64,000 nt of DNA from Acinetobacter sp. A47 (GTDB lineage Bacteria; Pseudomonadota; Gammaproteobacteria; Pseudomonadales; Moraxellaceae): the NCBI RefSeq assembly GCF_000805455.1, contig NZ_JSUS01000001.1:310001-374000 (forward strand), in the 5' to 3' direction. The notes below the pieces were generated by a model. It was given only the letters and a program-made list of their open reading frames with translations. It was not told where the DNA came from and ran no database searches. This document shows positions 1-9,849 of this stretch, in pieces. Both the position numbers and the translations under genes were made by a program. Each line of letters begins with the position of its first letter. The stretch's first letter is position 1.

Positions 1-263
1 GCACCGGCCTGTTCATACTGCTGGGCAATTTCTGCCGGATTAAAATCCGCACGAATCACGCCTTTAGACGGCGATGCTTTCTTAATTTCGGCAATCACGG
101 CCGGGCGTTTATGTTGCAAGGCCTTTGCAAAACCACGTACCGGGCTTGCCTGTTTTGCCCATTGTTCAACGTCGTGTAAGCTACGTTGTTTTAACCGTGC
201 TGCCAGCTCCTCATGTTTGCGGTCAACAATTTTACCTAAAATGGTATTTTGAATATCGATCAT
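1..263 (-). CDS. trpC: Indole-3-glycerol phosphate synthase, N-terminal part (runs off the window)
   Basis: TrpC closes the indole ring, converting carboxyphenylaminodeoxyribulose phosphate to indole-3-glycerol phosphate in tryptophan synthesis (cytosol). The visible 87 residues begin [20 protein letters not shown] and include the family's early catalytic block [12 protein letters not shown], whose lysine belongs to the active site. The rest of the TIM barrel lies before position 1. The ATG sits 9 bases after the trpD stop, with an AAGGA-type ribosome site overlapping that stop, so trpD and trpC form one transcript and are probably translationally coupled. No sign of damage in the visible part. 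Confidence 0.95.
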   Translation of the reverse strand, partial: MIDIQNTILGKIVDRKHEELAARLKQRSLHDVEQWAKQASPVRGFAKALQHKRPAVIAEIKKASPSKGVIRADFNPAEIAQQYEQAG

Positions 264-272
264 GAGAAGTCC

Positions 273-1322
273 TTAGTCTGCCTGATATTGTTTCAATGTT
301 TTGGTAAATTCAGCGAGAATGCTCATTTTTTCCAAGGCCTGTCCGCCATAAAGAATATCCTGAGCCAGCTCAACGGCCTGTTTATAGGTTTTGGTAATCC
401 CTGCAACGTAAATCCCTGCACCTGCATTAAGGGCAATCATGTTGGCGGCCTTTTCACCAGTCGCCGATTTGTCACGGCTTAACGCATCCTTGATCAGCTT
501 TAAACTTTCTTCCGAGCTATTCACCACTAAACCTGACAAGGTCTGAGAGGGGATGCCGACATCGTCCGGATTGAGTATCCATTCGGTGACTTCGCCATCT
601 TTTAGTTCAGCCACAGTGGTGGGTGCAGCCAGACTGATTTCATCCAGTCCATCTTTAGAATGTACCACCAGTACATGAGTCGCCCCCAGCTGTTTTAATA
701 CCTCGGCAATCGGACGGCACAATTCATCTGAAAATACGCCAATCACAAAGCGGTTAACACCCGCCGGATTGGTCAATGGGCCAAGCAAGTTGAAAATACT
801 CCGAATGCCCAATTCACGACGTGGTGCAGCAGCGTATTTCATGGCTTTGTGATGATTTGGTGCAAACAGGAAACCGACGCCAATTTCACGGATACAACGT
901 TCGGTTTGCTGCATATCCAGATCAAGATGGATACCGGCCTGTTCGAGTAAGTCTGAAGAACCCGATTTGCTCGACACGCCACGGTTACCGTGTTTGGCAA
1001 TGGTCGCCCCCGCAGCAGCAATGACAAAGCTGGAAGCGGTAGAAACATTAAACAGGTTCTGGCCATCACCGCCAGTACCGACGATATCCACCAGATGTGG
1101 CAGGTCGCTGACATCAATCTTGATGGCAAATTCACGCATGATACGAGCAGCTGCGGTCATTTCATCAATACTTTCACCTTTCATGCGCAAGCCCATCATC
1201 AGCGCACCGATCTGGGCCTCTGTGGCTTCGCCCTGCATGATACTGCGCATGACATCTTCCATTTGGGACTGGGTTAGATGAATGTTCTTGGTAATGTGAT
1301 TCAGCGCCTGTTGGATATTCAT
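273..1322 (-). CDS. trpD: Anthranilate phosphoribosyltransferase
   Basis: Transfers the phosphoribosyl group of PRPP to anthranilate, the second step of tryptophan synthesis. 349 residues, normal for the family. The PRPP/Mg loop GTGGDG is at residues 82-87, followed by NVSTASS and [15 protein letters not shown], all typical. An ATG two codons upstream (1328) is also possible; the MNIQQALN start was chosen because Acinetobacter TrpD begins this way. It is followed closely by trpC. Its usual partner trpG is not adjacent but lies 7.6 kb away on the same strand, so trpDC needs its own promoter, probably in 1323-1676. Confidence 0.96.
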   Translation of the reverse strand: MNIQQALNHITKNIHLTQSQMEDVMRSIMQGEATEAQIGALMMGLRMKGESIDEMTAAARIMREFAIKIDVSDLPHLVDIVGTGGDGQNLFNVSTASSFVIAAAGATIAKHGNRGVSSKSGSSDLLEQAGIHLDLDMQQTERCIREIGVGFLFAPNHHKAMKYAAAPRRELGIRSIFNLLGPLTNPAGVNRFVIGVFSDELCRPIAEVLKQLGATHVLVVHSKDGLDEISLAAPTTVAELKDGEVTEWILNPDDVGIPSQTLSGLVVNSSEESLKLIKDALSRDKSATGEKAANMIALNAGAGIYVAGITKTYKQAVELAQDILYGGQALEKMSILAEFTKTLKQYQAD

Positions 1323-1676
1323 AGTCATGAGTTATAGCATCAATGATTAAAATTTTGTGTGGGGTCGGTTATCAGGATAGAGGTTTGGCTTGATGTGATC
1401 CAGTTTCACAAGCTGCGAGTTATGTTAGCAGAAAATAAGCAAAGATTTTTGTTGTTGCCGCAGAGTTTTGAAAAAATTGCTGTTGTATGGGCGCTTCCGG
1501 CATTGATCAGTTCAACGGCTTTGTTGAAAAAGGTTTTAATTTATTCTGAGTTTTTATGATAAATAATCAAGCTTTTGGTATATCTTAATCTTACATATCA
1601 CTAGAAAAAATGCGTATAAATCAAACAAATAAAAGTAGATATAGTAGGGCGGTCTTTCTCTTTTCCATCAATCAAT
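1323..1676. other. Intergenic region between trpD and a TonB receptor gene
   Basis: This 354-base AT-rich stretch separates divergent genes and should carry the trpDC promoter (leftward) and the receptor promoter (rightward). A 66-codon frame at 1359-1559 has no recognisable product and no ribosome site, and I do not regard it as a gene. I see no clear Fur box, terminator or repeat. The receptor start at 1677 has only a weak ribosome site. Confidence 0.4.
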
Positions 1677-4409
1677 ATGTATTTAAATAACTTGAAATAT
1701 CTAGGGGCTATAAATCATAAACGCTCATTGGTTTTGATATGTGTTGCATTTTTCTATCCCTTACAGGCCCATGCGGAAACCGGGCCTGTAACACCCAGAC
1801 CGGAGGGAGCTTCGGATAAGGTTGTTCGTGTTGCAGTGACGGGGTCCCGTATTTCTAAAGCGCAAAAAGACGGCCCGACCAGTGTAACCGTGATTACCGC
1901 AGCCGATATTGAAAAACACGGCTATAGCAATGCTTTTGATGCATTAAATAACCTGACCCAGAATACCGGTTTTGTACAAGGGGCCGACTATGGCAATACC
2001 TTTACGCCTGCAGCCAATGCCATCAGTTTACGGGGACTGGGGCCGAATCATACCTTGACCTTAATCAATGGACACCGGGTCGCCGATTATCCTGTGCCTT
2101 ATGACGGCTCTGTAAATTTTGTCAATCTGGCCAATATCCCGACAGCCATTATAGATCGGATTGAAATCTTGAATGGCGGAGCTTCCGCGATTTACGGTTC
2201 AGATGCAATCGCAGGTGTGGTCAATATCATTTTAAAAAAGAAAACAGATGGGACACAGTTCAATATCAAGGCAGGGGGAACCAAAGAAGGAGGCGAAAAC
2301 TTACGTCTGCAACTGAGTGGCAGTCAAACATTGGACAAGCTCAACCTGGTATATGGACTTGAACTGAGTGGGCGGGAGCCGATCTGGGCCGCTGACCGGG
2401 ACTTTATGACCAGTCGGACCCGTTTAGGGGAAAAGCCGGACACGATCGCTGGCCGCAAAAATGCCAAGACGGGACAATATCTTCCGATGGGGGGCTGTGA
2501 TGCATTTGACGGGCTCTTTAAAGGCTCGGTAACAAATATTGGAAAAGCCGGAACAGATAACTGTGCCAGTGGTCTGGCCCGTCCGACCTACTGGACAGTG
2601 CAAACCAAAAACCGGAGCCAGAATGGTTATCTCGGGCTGGACTATGAACTGAACGAGAAAACCCAGTTATTTGCTGATGTGCTGATTGGTGCCAATCAGA
2701 TTGAAAATAATACCCGCGGCCCGACCTGGACATCTGCTGTCAATCATAAGGGATATTTTTTCAATCAGGATTCCGGGAATTATGAAACCTGGAGCCGCCG
2801 TTTTGCACCAGAAGAACTGGGTGGTGTAGAACAGGTCAATAAAAAGTGGCAGGAGTTGTCCTCAAATTTAAACTTTGGTATTCGTGGTGACATCGGGGAG
2901 AGTAGCTGGGGCTATGAAGCGGCATATAACGGCTCGATTTATACCAGTCAGCTACGCCGTCAGGGCCTGATCCGGTCAAATATTGATGAATTCTTTTTAG
3001 GTCAGCAATTGGGTACAGATCAGGACGGGGTTCCGATTTATTCGCCTCATCTGGATCGTTTAAACCGGCCTCTGACGGCTAGTGAATTTGAACGTATTTC
3101 AGGAAGCACAAAAGAAAAGGATAAGTCGTGGGCACAAAGTTTAACCTTGAGTGCCAATGGTGATGTGTTTGAATTACCGGCTGGAACGGCCAAGCTTGCC
3201 GCAGTGGCTGAGCTTGGTCGGCAGGGGTTTCGCATTAAGCCGGATAAGGCTCTGGAAAAAGGGGCATTTTACAATACCAGTTCCAATGGAGAATATGGTG
3301 GGGCCCGGACGCGTCAGGCCTTGGGCGCAGAATTATTTCTGCCTCTGGCCAAACCGTTAAATGTGACCCTTTCGGGGCGTTATGACCGTTATGCCTTATC
3401 GGATAGCAGCATTGATAAATTTACCTTTGGTTCGGGTTTAGAGTTTAGGCCTCATCCCACTTTACTGGTTCGGGGGAATTATGCGACCAGTTTCCGCGCC
3501 CCAGATATGAACTACCTGTTTTTAAATAAACAGGATGGTTATTTCCCGAGTACAACCGATTATTTACGTTGCAGCCAGACCGGTCAGCCCTTAGACAAGT
3601 GTAGCTTTAAAGACTATTCACCGGGAGCAAACTACACTTTAACCGGAAATAAAGCGCTAAAACCTGAAGAAGGCAAATCCTATGGCGCAGGTTTTGTCTG
3701 GTCGCCTAGCAACAAGTTTGATATTTCCGTGGATTACTGGGATATCAAGATTGATAATCTGGTAACCAATCTGAGTCCGGATAAAATTTTACGTCAGGAG
3801 GCTGCCTGTCGTTTAGGAACGCAAGATATCAATTCTGCAGCATGTATCGATGCACTGGCACGGGTGGAGCGTAACCCCGACAATGCAATGGTAAATCCGA
3901 ATGTGATTACCAATATCAATATTGTCCCGATCAATGCGGCTTCAGATCATACCCGTGGTCTTGATTTCACCAGCAGATGGCGCTGGAAAACAGACCGTCT
4001 GGGGAACTTCCTATGGACAGTGAACTATAGCCGGGTGCTAGAGCGTGAATATCAGCAATCTAAAGACGGCGAGAAAGATAACTATTTAAAAGACTTGACC
4101 ATTCCAGACTGGCGAGACCGTTTTAATACCAGTCTCAGCTGGAACCTGGGAGATTGGGCGTCAACCGTACTGGTCAATCGTTATGGCAAGATTCCAAACG
4201 GCAATCAAACGGCCTATCTAAGCCCAACCTATCTGGTGAACTGGAGCGGAAGTTACCAGATCACTGCAAATGCTTCTGCATCAATCATTATCAATAACCT
4301 GTTTGATAAAGTAAAACGGGATGATACGGGAGGATGGCCATATTATCCGGTCGGTTCTTATTCACCCTTCGGCCGTCAGGGCTGGCTAGAGTTTAACTAC
4401 AAATTCTAA
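1677..4409 (+). CDS. TonB-dependent outer-membrane receptor
   Basis: A 910-residue outer-membrane barrel with a plug, of the kind that imports a scarce ligand (siderophore, haem, cobalamin, nickel or a carbohydrate/peptide) using TonB energy. A signal peptide ends near residue 33 (cleavage after AHA). The plug domain follows, with the segments VTVITAADIEKHGY, ISLRGLG, and GASAIYGSDAIAGVVNIILK (roughly residues 70-185). The barrel ends in aromatic-rich strands and a C-terminal Phe (residues LEFNYKF), the usual assembly signal. The plug resembles receptors with an 'iron complex outermembrane receptor' label, but the ligand cannot be read from sequence. It is followed by an exported M1 aminopeptidase, so a peptide ligand is conceivable (inference only). 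Confidence 0.9.
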   Translation: MYLNNLKYLGAINHKRSLVLICVAFFYPLQAHAETGPVTPRPEGASDKVVRVAVTGSRISKAQKDGPTSVTVITAADIEKHGYSNAFDALNNLTQNTGFVQGADYGNTFTPAANAISLRGLGPNHTLTLINGHRVADYPVPYDGSVNFVNLANIPTAIIDRIEILNGGASAIYGSDAIAGVVNIILKKKTDGTQFNIKAGGTKEGGENLRLQLSGSQTLDKLNLVYGLELSGREPIWAADRDFMTSRTRLGEKPDTIAGRKNAKTGQYLPMGGCDAFDGLFKGSVTNIGKAGTDNCASGLARPTYWTVQTKNRSQNGYLGLDYELNEKTQLFADVLIGANQIENNTRGPTWTSAVNHKGYFFNQDSGNYETWSRRFAPEELGGVEQVNKKWQELSSNLNFGIRGDIGESSWGYEAAYNGSIYTSQLRRQGLIRSNIDEFFLGQQLGTDQDGVPIYSPHLDRLNRPLTASEFERISGSTKEKDKSWAQSLTLSANGDVFELPAGTAKLAAVAELGRQGFRIKPDKALEKGAFYNTSSNGEYGGARTRQALGAELFLPLAKPLNVTLSGRYDRYALSDSSIDKFTFGSGLEFRPHPTLLVRGNYATSFRAPDMNYLFLNKQDGYFPSTTDYLRCSQTGQPLDKCSFKDYSPGANYTLTGNKALKPEEGKSYGAGFVWSPSNKFDISVDYWDIKIDNLVTNLSPDKILRQEAACRLGTQDINSAACIDALARVERNPDNAMVNPNVITNINIVPINAASDHTRGLDFTSRWRWKTDRLGNFLWTVNYSRVLEREYQQSKDGEKDNYLKDLTIPDWRDRFNTSLSWNLGDWASTVLVNRYGKIPNGNQTAYLSPTYLVNWSGSYQITANASASIIINNLFDKVKRDDTGGWPYYPVGSYSPFGRQGWLEFNYKF

Positions 4410-4489
4410 CAAGGCGTTATGGATGCAGCAAAGTGGTACGCCATTTGCTGCGTCTTTTATTTTTAAAAATTATCGAGGACAGCTCTGCT

Positions 4490-7195
4490 ATGTTGCTCAA
4501 ACCTTCATTTAAAAAAACATTGCTACTGACAACATTACTTTCACTCTCTGCGACAGCGGTTTTTGCATCGACATCGAATGGCAGCGAACAGATTCCTATT
4601 GGCAAGCTACCGGAATGGGCAATCCCCCAATCTTATGATCTGGACTTTAAAATTGATCCTGAGCAAAAAAGGTATAGCGGGACAACCACAATTCACTTAC
4701 AACTGACGCAGGCCACCGATCATCTGTGGATTCATGGCAAGTCTTTATCGGTACAGGCTGTGACTATAACTGCTACAGATGGCAGCAAGACCAAGGCTCA
4801 ATATGAACAGGCTTCAGATGTGGACGGGGTGAGTGTGATCCGGTTTGGCAAGCGCTTGCCTGCTGGTCAGTATCGTCTGGTAATCGATTTTAATGCCGCT
4901 TATGACCAGCAACTGGATGGCATTTATAAAATCGAATTTGAAGGCAAACCCTATGTCATGACCCAGATGGAAGCGATCAGTGCGCGCCAGTCTTTTCCTT
5001 CATTTGATGAACCACGCTTCAAGACGCCTTTTAATATTCGCTTAACCATTCCAAATAAATATTCAGGCTTCGCCAATACCAATCAGGTTGCTGAACAGAC
5101 CGAAAAATCAGGTTGGAAAACCCTCAGTTTTGCTCCAACAAAACCTCTGCCAACGTATTTACTGGCATTGGCAGTTGGACCTTGGCAAGTACAAAAAGGC
5201 CCTGATATTGCTGCAACCGCATGGCGTAAAGAGGCGGTCAAATTACGGGGGCTAGCGCCTGAGGGCAAGGCTAAAAAAATGCAGCATGCCTTGTCGGAAA
5301 CCCCCGCCATTCTGAAAACACTGGAAGATTATTTTGCCTATGGTTATCCATTTGACAAGCTGGACTTGCTGGCAGCCCCTGATTTTGCAGCTGGGGCAAT
5401 GGAAAACCCCGGCCTGATTACTTTCAGGGACTATCTGATGTTGCTGGATCAGGACTCGCCGATATCTTTTGTCCAGAATTCATTCAATGTCAATGCCCAT
5501 GAACTGGCACATCAATGGTTTGGTGATGTGGTGACCATGCCGTGGTGGGATGACCTGTGGTTGAATGAGTCTTTTGCGACCTGGATGCAAAGTAAAATCA
5601 CGCAACAGCTCCATCCTGAATTTAATGCTGATCTGGAGCGAGTGGCCGATACGGCGGGTGCCATGAAAAGCGATGGTCTGGTCAGTGTACGCCGTATCCG
5701 CCAGCCAATTTTAAGTAATGCCGATATCCAGACGGCATTTGACGGAATTACCTATCAAAAAGGTGCGGCAGTCCTGAATATGTTTGAAACCTATCTGGGC
5801 GAGGAAAAATTCAAGCAGGGGGTACGCAATTATATTAAGAAGCATCAGTATGGTAATGCCACAGCCAATGATCTCATTGGGGCATTGGCAGAGCAGTCCG
5901 GTCAGGGCGAACGCTTTGCCAAAGCCATGAAAAGTTTTATTGATCAGCCGGGCGTACCACTGCTCAATACATCCTTACAGCAGCAAGGCAACAAGGTCTT
6001 TTTAAATGTCCAGCAATCCCGCTATTTGCCGGTCGGTTCCAAGGGTGATGCAAACAGCGTGTGGGGTGTACCATTATGTGTCCGTTACGAGGTACCGAAT
6101 GCACCGAGCAAGGTACAGTGTGCACTGATTGATCAGGCGCAAGCCAAGATTGAACTTAAAGGCGCAACCCCGGATAGCTGGTACATTCCAAATGCCAATG
6201 CCGCGGGGTATTATCAGTTTAGCTTGCGGGAAAAAGAGCTGGCACGCTTAACCGCAGCAACGGGGAAACTGTCTCATAGCGAGCAACTGGCATATGCCTA
6301 TGCAATTTCAGCCGCATTTAACCATGGTGATATCAATCTGTTGGCAGTGGTTGAGGTGGCGAAAAAGCTTGCTCAATCAGATAGCCGCCATATTGGCACG
6401 GCCTTATTCCAGCAATTGAGCGAAATTGACCGTCATGTTTTAAAAACACAAGCTGAACGTGAACATTTTAGAAAAGTTCTGGCACATATTTACCTGCCAA
6501 AACTGAACCAGCTGGGGTATGCCAACAAAGCAGGCGAGCCGGCTGAAGACCGTTTATGGCGCAGTGAGTTGACACAATTTCTGGCATTAGACATTCAGGT
6601 TCCTGACGTCAGGGAAAAACTGTTAAAGCAATCCGATGCTGTATTTGAACAGACACAACTGGACTTTGCACAGCTGACTCCGGAACTATTACCTGCCATT
6701 TTGGCAGTACGTGTGCAAGAAAAGGGCAAGCCTGCGTTTGATCGTTTAGCTGGAGAATTACAGCGGGTTACCCAGCCGACCCAGCGTCTGGCCATCCTGT
6801 CTGCTTTAGGTTCAGCCAACCAGACTGCAACACGCGAACAGGCCCGCCAGCTTATTCTGGACCCAAGGGTCAAAGTCGGTGAGGTACGTACCGTGATTAA
6901 CTCAATCAATAATTATGGTGGTGAGCACGGTGCATTATGGTCATGGTTCCAGGTCAATCACGATGCTGTCTTTGACCGTCTGGGCAAATCTTCTGCCGGG
7001 CGCTTTCCAGCCCTGTTTAGTGGGGCTGCATGTAGCCAGCAGGAAGCAACACAGCTCAACAGCTTCTTTGCGCCACGTATCAAAGAACTGGTTGGGGTCG
7101 AACGAGGTTTGAATCAGACCAAGGAGCGGATTCAACTCTGCGAATCCTTAGTGGCAAAACAGGAAAGTTCAGTCGTACAGCAGTTAAAACTCTAA
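4490..7195 (+). CDS. Exported M1-family zinc aminopeptidase
   Basis: Removes N-terminal residues from peptides. 901 residues from the ATG at 4490, which has GAGGA 11 bases upstream and opens a signal peptide (hydrophobic core LLLTTLLSLSA, cleavage near residue 26 after VFA). An in-frame start 57 bases earlier would bury the signal peptide and is less likely. Substrate motif GAMEN is at residues 302-306 and the zinc site HELAH at 337-341, with the downstream glutamate in LNESFA. The C-terminal ERAP1-like helical domain is present, so the protein is complete. It follows the TonB receptor by 80 bases and may be co-transcribed. Export suggests periplasmic scavenging of peptides, unlike cytosolic PepN. 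Confidence 0.93.
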   Translation: MLLKPSFKKTLLLTTLLSLSATAVFASTSNGSEQIPIGKLPEWAIPQSYDLDFKIDPEQKRYSGTTTIHLQLTQATDHLWIHGKSLSVQAVTITATDGSKTKAQYEQASDVDGVSVIRFGKRLPAGQYRLVIDFNAAYDQQLDGIYKIEFEGKPYVMTQMEAISARQSFPSFDEPRFKTPFNIRLTIPNKYSGFANTNQVAEQTEKSGWKTLSFAPTKPLPTYLLALAVGPWQVQKGPDIAATAWRKEAVKLRGLAPEGKAKKMQHALSETPAILKTLEDYFAYGYPFDKLDLLAAPDFAAGAMENPGLITFRDYLMLLDQDSPISFVQNSFNVNAHELAHQWFGDVVTMPWWDDLWLNESFATWMQSKITQQLHPEFNADLERVADTAGAMKSDGLVSVRRIRQPILSNADIQTAFDGITYQKGAAVLNMFETYLGEEKFKQGVRNYIKKHQYGNATANDLIGALAEQSGQGERFAKAMKSFIDQPGVPLLNTSLQQQGNKVFLNVQQSRYLPVGSKGDANSVWGVPLCVRYEVPNAPSKVQCALIDQAQAKIELKGATPDSWYIPNANAAGYYQFSLREKELARLTAATGKLSHSEQLAYAYAISAAFNHGDINLLAVVEVAKKLAQSDSRHIGTALFQQLSEIDRHVLKTQAEREHFRKVLAHIYLPKLNQLGYANKAGEPAEDRLWRSELTQFLALDIQVPDVREKLLKQSDAVFEQTQLDFAQLTPELLPAILAVRVQEKGKPAFDRLAGELQRVTQPTQRLAILSALGSANQTATREQARQLILDPRVKVGEVRTVINSINNYGGEHGALWSWFQVNHDAVFDRLGKSSAGRFPALFSGAACSQQEATQLNSFFAPRIKELVGVERGLNQTKERIQLCESLVAKQESSVVQQLKL

Positions 7196-7209
7196 GGCGG
7201 CAAGCCATA

Positions 7210-7241
7210 AAAAAAGCCAACGTAAAATGTTGGCTTTTTTT
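7210..7241. terminator. Bidirectional intrinsic terminator
   Basis: Stem AAAAAGCCAAC / GTTGGCTTTTTT with a 7-base loop and A/T runs on both sides, between the convergent aminopeptidase and cystine transporter genes. It can stop transcription from both. Confidence 0.9.
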
Positions 7242-7255
7242 ATATTCAGGATAAT

Positions 7256-8620
7256 TTAAGCATCATCCGCAGCGTCAGGATTTCTGACCCCCAGTAACTG
7301 GCTGGTTGCTGTACCTGCCGTCATTGAGCCGTTGACATTCAGGGCAGTACGACCCATATCAATGAGCGGTTCAATGGATATCAGCAAGGCCACCAGGGTA
7401 ATCGGTAAACCCATCGCTGGCAGCACAATTAAAGCCGCGAACGTGGCACCGCCTCCGACACCAGCAACACCAATTGAACTCAGTGTTACGACAACGACCA
7501 GTTGTGCAATCCACAATGGGTCAAGCGGATTGATGCCAACGGTTGGCGCAACCATGACAGCAAGCATGGCTGGATACAAGCCTGCACAGCCATTCTGGCC
7601 AATGGTGGCACCAAATGAAGCCGAGAAACTGGCAATGCCTTCCGGTACGCCAAGCTGTTTGGTCTGGGCTTCAATATTCAACGGAATACTGGCAGCACTG
7701 GAACGGCTGGTAAATGCAAAGCTCAGTACCGGAAATACTTTCTTGAAAAAGTCGATCGGATTAACACGCACAAATAGCAAGATCAGCGCATGGACAAGGA
7801 ACATGATCGCAAGACCGAGGTAGGATGCCACCAGGAACTCGCCGAGCTTGACGATGTCTGCAAGGTTGGCCGTTGCCACCATTTTGGTCATGAGAGCCAG
7901 CACACCATAAGGGGTAAACTGCATGACCAGACGGACCAGGCTGATGACCAGCGCCTGTAAGGCTTCAATACCATGCCGGATTCTTTCGCCGTTAACCGTA
8001 TCCTTATCCATTAACTTCAGTGCGGCTACACCTAAAAACGCAGAAAAAATCACTACGCTGATAATGGCGGTCGGGCGTACACCGGTTAAGTCTGCAAATG
8101 GATTTTGCGGGAACAGGGACAGCAGCAGTTTCGGAACATCCAGATCGGTAACCTGTCCAATATACTGACTTTGGATGGCCGCCAGACGAGCAGCTTCTTT
8201 GGTTCCCTGTACCAGACCTTCGGCAGACAAGCCAAACAGGTTGGTAATACCCGCACCGACCAGCGCCGCAATTGCTGTAGTAGCCAGCAGGATACCAATC
8301 ACCAGAACACTGATTTTTCCAAGCGAGGCGGTCTGGTGCAATTTCACTACAGCACTCAGGATCGAAACGAAAATCAGTGGCATGATCACCATTTGCAAGA
8401 GCTGCACATAGCCATTACCGACAAGGTTAATCCATGCAACCGAATGCTCGATCACGGGACTGTCACCATAGATCGTTTTCAGTGCTAAACCAAAAAAGAT
8501 ACCCACCACCATACCGATAAGGACCTTTTTGGAAAGGCTCCAGTCTTTTCGGTAACTCAAAAACAGGCCTGCCAGTAGCAGGACAAAAACAATAATATTC
8601 AATAAAACCAAGGTATTCAC
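7256..8620 (-). CDS. tcyP: L-cystine/cation symporter, TcyP (YdjN) type
   Basis: Inner-membrane dicarboxylate/amino acid:cation symporter family protein, 454 residues, with the family's eight membrane spans and re-entrant loops. The serine-rich HP1-like segment [20 protein letters not shown] and the substrate region [20 protein letters not shown] match the TcyP branch, which imports cystine, rather than the GltP/DctA branch. The start is GTG with AGGA nine bases upstream. It stands alone between a shared terminator and a 357-base spacer. Specificity for cystine is inferred from subfamily resemblance. Confidence 0.85.
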   Translation of the reverse strand: MNTLVLLNIIVFVLLLAGLFLSYRKDWSLSKKVLIGMVVGIFFGLALKTIYGDSPVIEHSVAWINLVGNGYVQLLQMVIMPLIFVSILSAVVKLHQTASLGKISVLVIGILLATTAIAALVGAGITNLFGLSAEGLVQGTKEAARLAAIQSQYIGQVTDLDVPKLLLSLFPQNPFADLTGVRPTAIISVVIFSAFLGVAALKLMDKDTVNGERIRHGIEALQALVISLVRLVMQFTPYGVLALMTKMVATANLADIVKLGEFLVASYLGLAIMFLVHALILLFVRVNPIDFFKKVFPVLSFAFTSRSSAASIPLNIEAQTKQLGVPEGIASFSASFGATIGQNGCAGLYPAMLAVMVAPTVGINPLDPLWIAQLVVVVTLSSIGVAGVGGGATFAALIVLPAMGLPITLVALLISIEPLIDMGRTALNVNGSMTAGTATSQLLGVRNPDAADDA

Positions 8621-8977
8621 AATAGGTTATCCTGATCGATATTTCAGGGAGGTGCTAAAAACAATGGGGTGGATTCTACCATTCAGCAGCCCTGAAACTT
8701 AATCATTCCTATGACTATAGTTAATCTAAAAAATTAAAAAGATGCCTGCGGATAGCAAAATACCCTGTTCAGGTCATTTTTAATAACATGTGAAAAGTGG
8801 ATTAATTATTGAAAAAGAATGATTTGTTTTTAAATAAAGCCTGATAAAGATTATTTTAGTGCTGAAATTTCAACCGGTATGTATGAGTTCTATATGGTTT
8901 TTATATGTTCAAAATACAAGCAGCCCATTGACTTAAAATGGGCTGCTTCGGGCTGAAATGAACATGCTCAATGTCGT
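8621..8977. other. Intergenic region between tcyP and trpG
   Basis: AT-rich spacer of 357 bases. The left part should hold the tcyP promoter (leftward). The right part holds the trpG terminator at 8910-8948. No frame longer than about 30 codons looks like a gene. Confidence 0.5.
8910..8948 (-). terminator. Intrinsic terminator after trpG
   Basis: Perfect 12-bp stem (AAGCAGCCCATT at 8918-8929 region with AATGGGCTGCTT at 8937-8948), followed on the minus strand by a T-rich run. It lies 30 bases past the trpG stop, so trpG does not read on to trpDC in one transcript unless termination is regulated. Confidence 0.75.
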
Positions 8978-9562
8978 TTAGGCATAAATATCCAGAAAGT
9001 TTTTGAAAATCTGATGGCCATGTTCACTTAAAATCGATTCAGGGTGGAATTGTACTCCTTCGACTGGCAAGGTCTTATGCTTGACCCCCATAATTTCTTC
9101 AATCGTGCCATCTGCCTGATTGGTCCAGCAGGTCAGCTCAAGACATTCAGGCAAGGTTTCCTGTTCAATCACCAGTGAGTGATAACGTGTTGCTGCAAAT
9201 GGTGACGGCAGGTTGCTAAAAATTCCTTTGTCGGTGTGATACATGTCAGACAAGCGGCCATGCATGACCGTCTTGGCACGGATGATGTTCCCGCCAAATG
9301 CCTGACCAATGGCTTGATGGCCTAAGCATACACCCAGCAATGGTATTTTTCCGGCAAAATGATGAATCGCTGGAATGGAAATTCCGGCTTCAGTCGGAGA
9401 GCAAGGGCCGGGGCCAATCACCAGATATTTTGGCTGCCATCGTTCAATATCCTCTAATGAGACTTGATCATTGCGAACTACTTTTACGTCCTGATTCAAC
9501 TCGCCAAAATACTGGACGATGTTGTAGGTAAAAGAGTCGTAATTGTCGATCATTAGAAGCAT
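8978..9562 (-). CDS. trpG: Anthranilate synthase component II (glutamine amidotransferase)
   Basis: Releases ammonia from glutamine for anthranilate synthase (TrpE) and probably also for aminodeoxychorismate synthase (folate). 194 residues, a complete class I amidotransferase: the nucleophile Cys79 in GVCLGHQ and the His173/Glu175 pair in FHPES. The N-terminal [14 protein letters not shown] is typical of TrpG/PabA. In A. calcoaceticus the classical order is trpGDC; here trpG is followed by its own terminator and 7.6 kb of unrelated genes before trpD. Confidence 0.95.
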   Translation of the reverse strand: MLLMIDNYDSFTYNIVQYFGELNQDVKVVRNDQVSLEDIERWQPKYLVIGPGPCSPTEAGISIPAIHHFAGKIPLLGVCLGHQAIGQAFGGNIIRAKTVMHGRLSDMYHTDKGIFSNLPSPFAATRYHSLVIEQETLPECLELTCWTNQADGTIEEIMGVKHKTLPVEGVQFHPESILSEHGHQIFKNFLDIYA

Positions 9563-9651
9563 TTTATATTCAACCTATTGAATGTAAATGATATTTTTTA
9601 TTGATGTGGTTTCGGTACTCAATTCGATACTCAATATTGGAAAAGTATCTA

Positions 9652-9678
9652 TAAAAACAAAACCACCTCAATAGGTGG
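9652..9678 (-). terminator. Intrinsic terminator after the peptidase operon
   Basis: On the minus strand, stem CCACCT-ATTG-AGGTGG is followed by TTTTGTTTT. It lies about 170 bases beyond the aminopeptidase stop and ahead of trpG, so it probably ends the transporter-peptidase transcript. Confidence 0.6.
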
Positions 9679-9849
9679 CTAATATAACAAAAAAAGAAGT
9701 GACCAGTTTAACTATTTGATGCATTGAAAATGTGCACAAACAAAGCGGTAACCGGTCAGCAGACTTTGAAATCAGAAATCATGACCATCAAGGCAGAGCA
9801 TAATTTTACCGGAAATAAAAAAACATTCTGCCTGAGCCACAGGATAAGC

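Noticed and set aside
1359-1559. 66-codon rightward frame between trpD and the TonB receptor
   Set aside because: No ribosome site, no recognisable features, composition like AT-rich spacer; overlaps the expected promoter region.
7332-7823. 163-codon frame antisense to tcyP
   Set aside because: Shadow of a GC-skewed membrane-protein gene; low-complexity translation, no start context.
8105-8488. 127-codon frame antisense to tcyP
   Set aside because: Opposite-strand shadow within a confidently assigned transporter gene.
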